A stretch of 64,000 nt of DNA from Kribbella qitaiheensis (lineage in GTDB: Bacteria; Actinomycetota; Actinomycetes; Propionibacteriales; Kribbellaceae): the NCBI RefSeq assembly GCF_014217565.1, contig NZ_CP043661.1, positions 2,418,001 to 2,482,000 of the forward strand. The letters are read 5' to 3'. The notes beneath the pieces are model-generated. The model saw only the letters and a list, made by a program, of their open reading frames with translations, ran no database searches and was not told where the DNA came from. Of the stretch, positions 61,715 to 64,000 are shown in pieces. How positions within the stretch are numbered: the first letter of the stretch is position 1; the number at the start of each line of letters is the position of its first letter. The translations under genes and the position numbers were made by a program.

Positions 61715-62554
61715 CTAGGCCAAAGAGGCCAGGGCCTTGGCCAGGGGTTCTACTGCCGAGGGTGGGGCGTCCAGGGGAAGGTTCATGACGACCAGGTCGA
61801 CGCCTGCTTCGCCGTAGGCGGCGGCGTCGGCGACGGCCTTGTCGAGGGGTTGGTCGGGGTCGATGCGGACGTTGACCGAGCAGGTGATCTCGGCGGGGTC
61901 GCGGCCGAGGTCGGCGCAATGGCCGAGCAGGATCTCCTTGAGCGGGGTCCATTCCTCGGGGTTCGGCACGATCACGTTCCACTGCTGGGCCCAGCGGGCG
62001 ACCGCGCGCAGGGTGCGCTTGGGGCCCTTGCCGCCGATGGTGATCGGCGGGTGCGGGGTCTGGACGGCCTTCGGTTCGCAGTACGCGTCGGTGAGCTTGA
62101 TGTACTGACCGTCGAAGTTCGCGACCTTCTGGGTGAGCAGCGCGACCATCGCCTCGACGCCCTCGTCGAACCGGTCGAAGCGTTCCTTCAGCGGCGGCAG
62201 GTCGATCCCGTACGCGTCGCACTCCAGCTGGTTCCAGCCGGCGCCGATGCCGAGTTCGAGGCGGCCGCCGGAGATGATGTCGGTGGTCGCGGCCATGTTC
62301 GCCAGGACTGCGGGGTGCCGGTAGATCATCCCGCTCACCTGGCAGCCGACCCGGATCCGCTTGGTCGCCTGAGCCAGTGCCGCGAGCGTGGTCCACGCCT
62401 CCAGGTTCGGGCCGGCCATGTCGCCGCTGAGCGGGTAGAAGTGGTCCCAGTGCCAGGCCGACTCGAAGATCTCGAACTCGTCCGCCGCGATCCAGACGTC
62501 GCGCATCTGCTGCCATGTCGTGTGCTCGGGCCTGGTCTTGATCGCAAACCGCAT
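61715..62554 (-). CDS. LLM-class flavin-dependent oxidoreductase (F420-type)
   Basis: A 279-residue luciferase-like monooxygenase. HWDHFYPLSGDMAGPNLEAW, the N-terminal strand RFAIKTRPEHTTW, and LELGIGAGWNQLECDAYGID are typical of the F420-dependent LLM subgroup in actinobacteria. I start at 62554, with AGGAGGA eight bases upstream. Substrate unknown. The neighbours give no pathway. Confidence 0.87.
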   Translation of the reverse strand: MRFAIKTRPEHTTWQQMRDVWIAADEFEIFESAWHWDHFYPLSGDMAGPNLEAWTTLAALAQATKRIRVGCQVSGMIYRHPAVLANMAATTDIISGGRLELGIGAGWNQLECDAYGIDLPPLKERFDRFDEGVEAMVALLTQKVANFDGQYIKLTDAYCEPKAVQTPHPPITIGGKGPKRTLRAVARWAQQWNVIVPNPEEWTPLKEILLGHCADLGRDPAEITCSVNVRIDPDQPLDKAVADAAAYGEAGVDLVVMNLPLDAPPSAVEPLAKALASLA

Positions 62555-62671
62555 CGCAGTTCCTCCTGGGTAAAGGCTTTCCGGCAGCTCGGACCCTACT
62601 CCTCCACCCCTGAGCCGCAGCCTCTCCAAATGCTGGGCGCGACGGGGCTGTGGGTGGCGATAATCGGGTCG

Positions 62672-63116
62672 GTGACTACTTCACATCAAGGCTGGGGAGC
62701 TGTCGAGCGGCTTGATGCCGGCCGGATGGTGGCCGGGCTCGAGCGTGAGGCCGGGGTGCGGCTGGTTGTCGAAGGGTTCTGTTCCGGGGGTGAGGTCGGG
62801 GCGGCCTATGTCCGGTGGGAAGACGGGCGGCGGTCGGTGTTGAAGTGGCGGCCGCGGTCGACTGTCGAGGAGATGCGGGGGTCGCTGGCGGTTGTCGACG
62901 TACTCCGATCCGTTGGTCACTCTTCGCTTCGGCGCCCACAATTCCGGCCCGGCGATCGAGCAGAGGCTGGACGAGCTCCTCGACGGTTTCCCGCCCGCCG
63001 TGCTGCGGCCCATGTGGGCGCACATGAGCCTGCGGATGACCGACTGGGCGATCCGGCACTTCAGCGCCGCCGAGGTCGACCACTGGCTCGACCTCGCCGA
63101 GCAACGAGTCGCCTGA
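62672..63116 (+). pseudogene. Aminoglycoside-phosphotransferase-like gene with internal deletion
   Basis: The first about 75 codons (GWGAVERLDAGRMVAGLERE, then VRWEDGRRSVLKWRPRS) look like the N-lobe of an APH-type kinase, with the nucleotide Lys in LKWRP. Near 62900 the frame shifts and continues SDPLVTLRFGAHNSGPAIEQ to DWAIRHFSAAEVDHWLDLAE, an APH C-terminus. The catalytic HGDL/DxD part, about half the gene, is missing. Confidence 0.7.
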
Positions 63117-63158
63117 GCGTAAGTCCTCAACCACCGGCGGCATGGCGGGTGGAGCGGG

Positions 63159-63425
63159 TCAGTCGAGGCCGAGACGAGCCCGTACTTCGGGTCTGCGTAG
63201 CGGGGGCACGGTCTGCGGCGGCACCCGGCGGTCCGGCATCTCGGCCAGCAACTCCTCGGTGATCCGGGCCACCTCGGCGGCGGCGCGCTCGATCGGACCG
63301 CGAGTGGTCGCGCTCAGGGAGCCGACCCCGGTCACCTTGCGCACGTACTGCAGGGCAGCCGCGTACACCTCTTCGGAGGTCGCCGCCGGCTCTAGTCCAC
63401 GGAGAACGGTGATGTTTCTGCACAT
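63159..63425 (-). CDS. DUF2277 family protein
   Basis: An 88-residue protein beginning MCRNITVLRGLEPAATSEEV, the DUF2277 signature. Function unknown. The start at 63425 gives that N-terminus; the earlier in-frame start would run through the operator of the divergent TetR gene. Confidence 0.85.
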   Translation of the reverse strand: MCRNITVLRGLEPAATSEEVYAAALQYVRKVTGVGSLSATTRGPIERAAAEVARITEELLAEMPDRRVPPQTVPPLRRPEVRARLGLD

Positions 63426-63466
63426 ACTCCGACAGTACGTCCCGGCGGGGACAAATCTACGAGGTG

Positions 63467-63490
63467 TTGACATACCTAATGCCATTAGGT
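63467..63490 (+). promoter_or_regulatory. TetR promoter/operator
   Basis: A consensus -35 TTGACA (63467-63472) is followed by a perfect 17-bp palindrome ACCTAATGCCATTAGGT (63474-63490) filling the -35/-10 spacer, 12 bases before the TetR start. This is classic self-repression geometry. Confidence 0.7.
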
Positions 63491-63502
63491 TTTCCTTAGG
63501 TC

Positions 63503-64000
63503 ATGTCGACATCACAAGACCTCGACCGCCGTGGACGCCGCCGCCAGCAGACGATCGACGAGATCCTCGACGTCGCCGTGGCGTTGATGGAGTCCGAGGG
63601 CGTCGCCGCCCTGAGTCTGTCCGCGGTGGCCCGCCAGGTCGGCATGCAGCCGCCCTCGCTCTACCAGTACTTCGCTTCCAAGATGGCGATCTACGACGCG
63701 CTCTTCCAGCGCGGCGCCGAGCAGGTCTGCGGCGCGCAGCGCGCCGCCCGGGCCGCCGCAACCACGACGGACCAACTCCGGCTCGGGCTGATCGGAGTCA
63801 CCGCGTTCGGCCAGTGGTGCATGGAGAACCAGGTTCTCAGTCAATTGCTCTTCTGGCGCACGGTTCCGGGGTTCGAGCCGTCGCCGGAGGCCTTCGCCCC
63901 GGCCCAGGACATGGTGGAAGACCTTCGGAGCAACCTGCGGGCCGCGGTCGAGGCCGGGCAGCTCGAACCCACCGCGGTCAGCGAAGAGGGGATCGCCCTG
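63503..64000 (+). CDS. TetR/AcrR-family regulator (runs off the window)
   Basis: At least 166 residues. The helix-turn-helix is clear: TIDEILDVAVALMESEGVAA then LSAVARQVGMQPPSLYQYFA. The C-terminal ligand part continues beyond base 64000. It starts at ATG 63503 just after a palindromic operator. Its target beyond itself (and perhaps DUF2277) is unknown. Confidence 0.86.
   Translation, partial: MSTSQDLDRRGRRRQQTIDEILDVAVALMESEGVAALSLSAVARQVGMQPPSLYQYFASKMAIYDALFQRGAEQVCGAQRAARAAATTTDQLRLGLIGVTAFGQWCMENQVLSQLLFWRTVPGFEPSPEAFAPAQDMVEDLRSNLRAAVEAGQLEPTAVSEEGIAL

Overview
The window looks like chromosomal DNA from a high-GC actinobacterium, most likely of the Propionibacteriales/Nocardioidales type (Kribbella-like). 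The base composition, the frequent GTG starts, and a backbone of actinobacterial signature genes all point this way: UPF0182, PPA1309-family, WhiB7, UvrD2, mycoredoxin, AdnA/AdnB and a DUF2342-type protein. From memory, the order UPF0182 - PDZ/Lon protease - DUF2342 protein - AarF kinase - whiB7 - uvrD2 - mycoredoxin - nudC - adnB - adnA matches the Mycobacterium tuberculosis Rv3193c-Rv3202c block. Here that block is opened up by large accessory inserts.

Layout. Bases 1-2340 are gene-poor; they hold a 3' tRNA half with its terminator (possible attachment-site scar), followed by an intact initiator tRNA. Bases 2.5-5.4 kb carry a double-GNAT acetyltransferase and two secreted proteins. Bases 5.5-12.9 kb are the first backbone part: UPF0182, PPA1309-family, PDZ/Lon protease, MoaE, DUF2342 protein and a Nudix hydrolase. 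Bases 13.3-25.0 kb are a type IV pilus locus: an eight-gene minus-strand operon (CpaE-like ATPase, pilA, pilT, pilB, pilC, three minor-pilin genes), plus a NarL-type response regulator, a frameshifted prepilin peptidase and several decayed paralogous fragments. Bases 25.2-35.3 kb hold HxlR/oxidoreductase, a PucR-like regulator with an MHS transporter and a hydroxybutyrate-dehydrogenase-like SDR, a YdeP-type molybdoenzyme and an MMPL transporter. Bases 35.7-48.4 kb return to the backbone: YgjP-type metallopeptidase, a DnaA-box cluster, DUF5679 protein, AarF kinase, Nudix, whiB7 with its attenuator leader, uvrD2, mycoredoxin, nudC, deoD and a lipoprotein. Bases 48.4-52 kb contain a 35-bp tandem repeat, a GPP34 protein, gene remnants, an intact IS3-family element and a Uma2-family gene. 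Bases 52-58.5 kb are adnB-adnA. The last 5.5 kb hold HIT, DUF6624, an antitoxin with a broken PIN toxin, an alkyltransferase-like protein, an LLM oxidoreductase, a deleted phosphotransferase, DUF2277 and the start of a TetR gene.

Themes. The pilus operon has every cytoplasmic and membrane motor part (PilB, PilT, PilC) and its pilins, but the only prepilin peptidase here is frameshifted, so processing would need repair, recoding or a second peptidase. DNA-repair genes (uvrD2, adnAB, ATL) and redox/NAD genes (mycoredoxin, NudC) form the conserved core.

The least expected material is not a new gene cluster but the debris and the repeats: two head-to-head pairs of 5'-truncated genes, a chimeric pilT/response-regulator remnant beside a decayed pilin, several palindromic repeat families, a DnaA-box cluster away from any visible dnaA/dnaN, and a long-uORF whiB7 attenuator. 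All calls are by eye from sequence; no searches were run.
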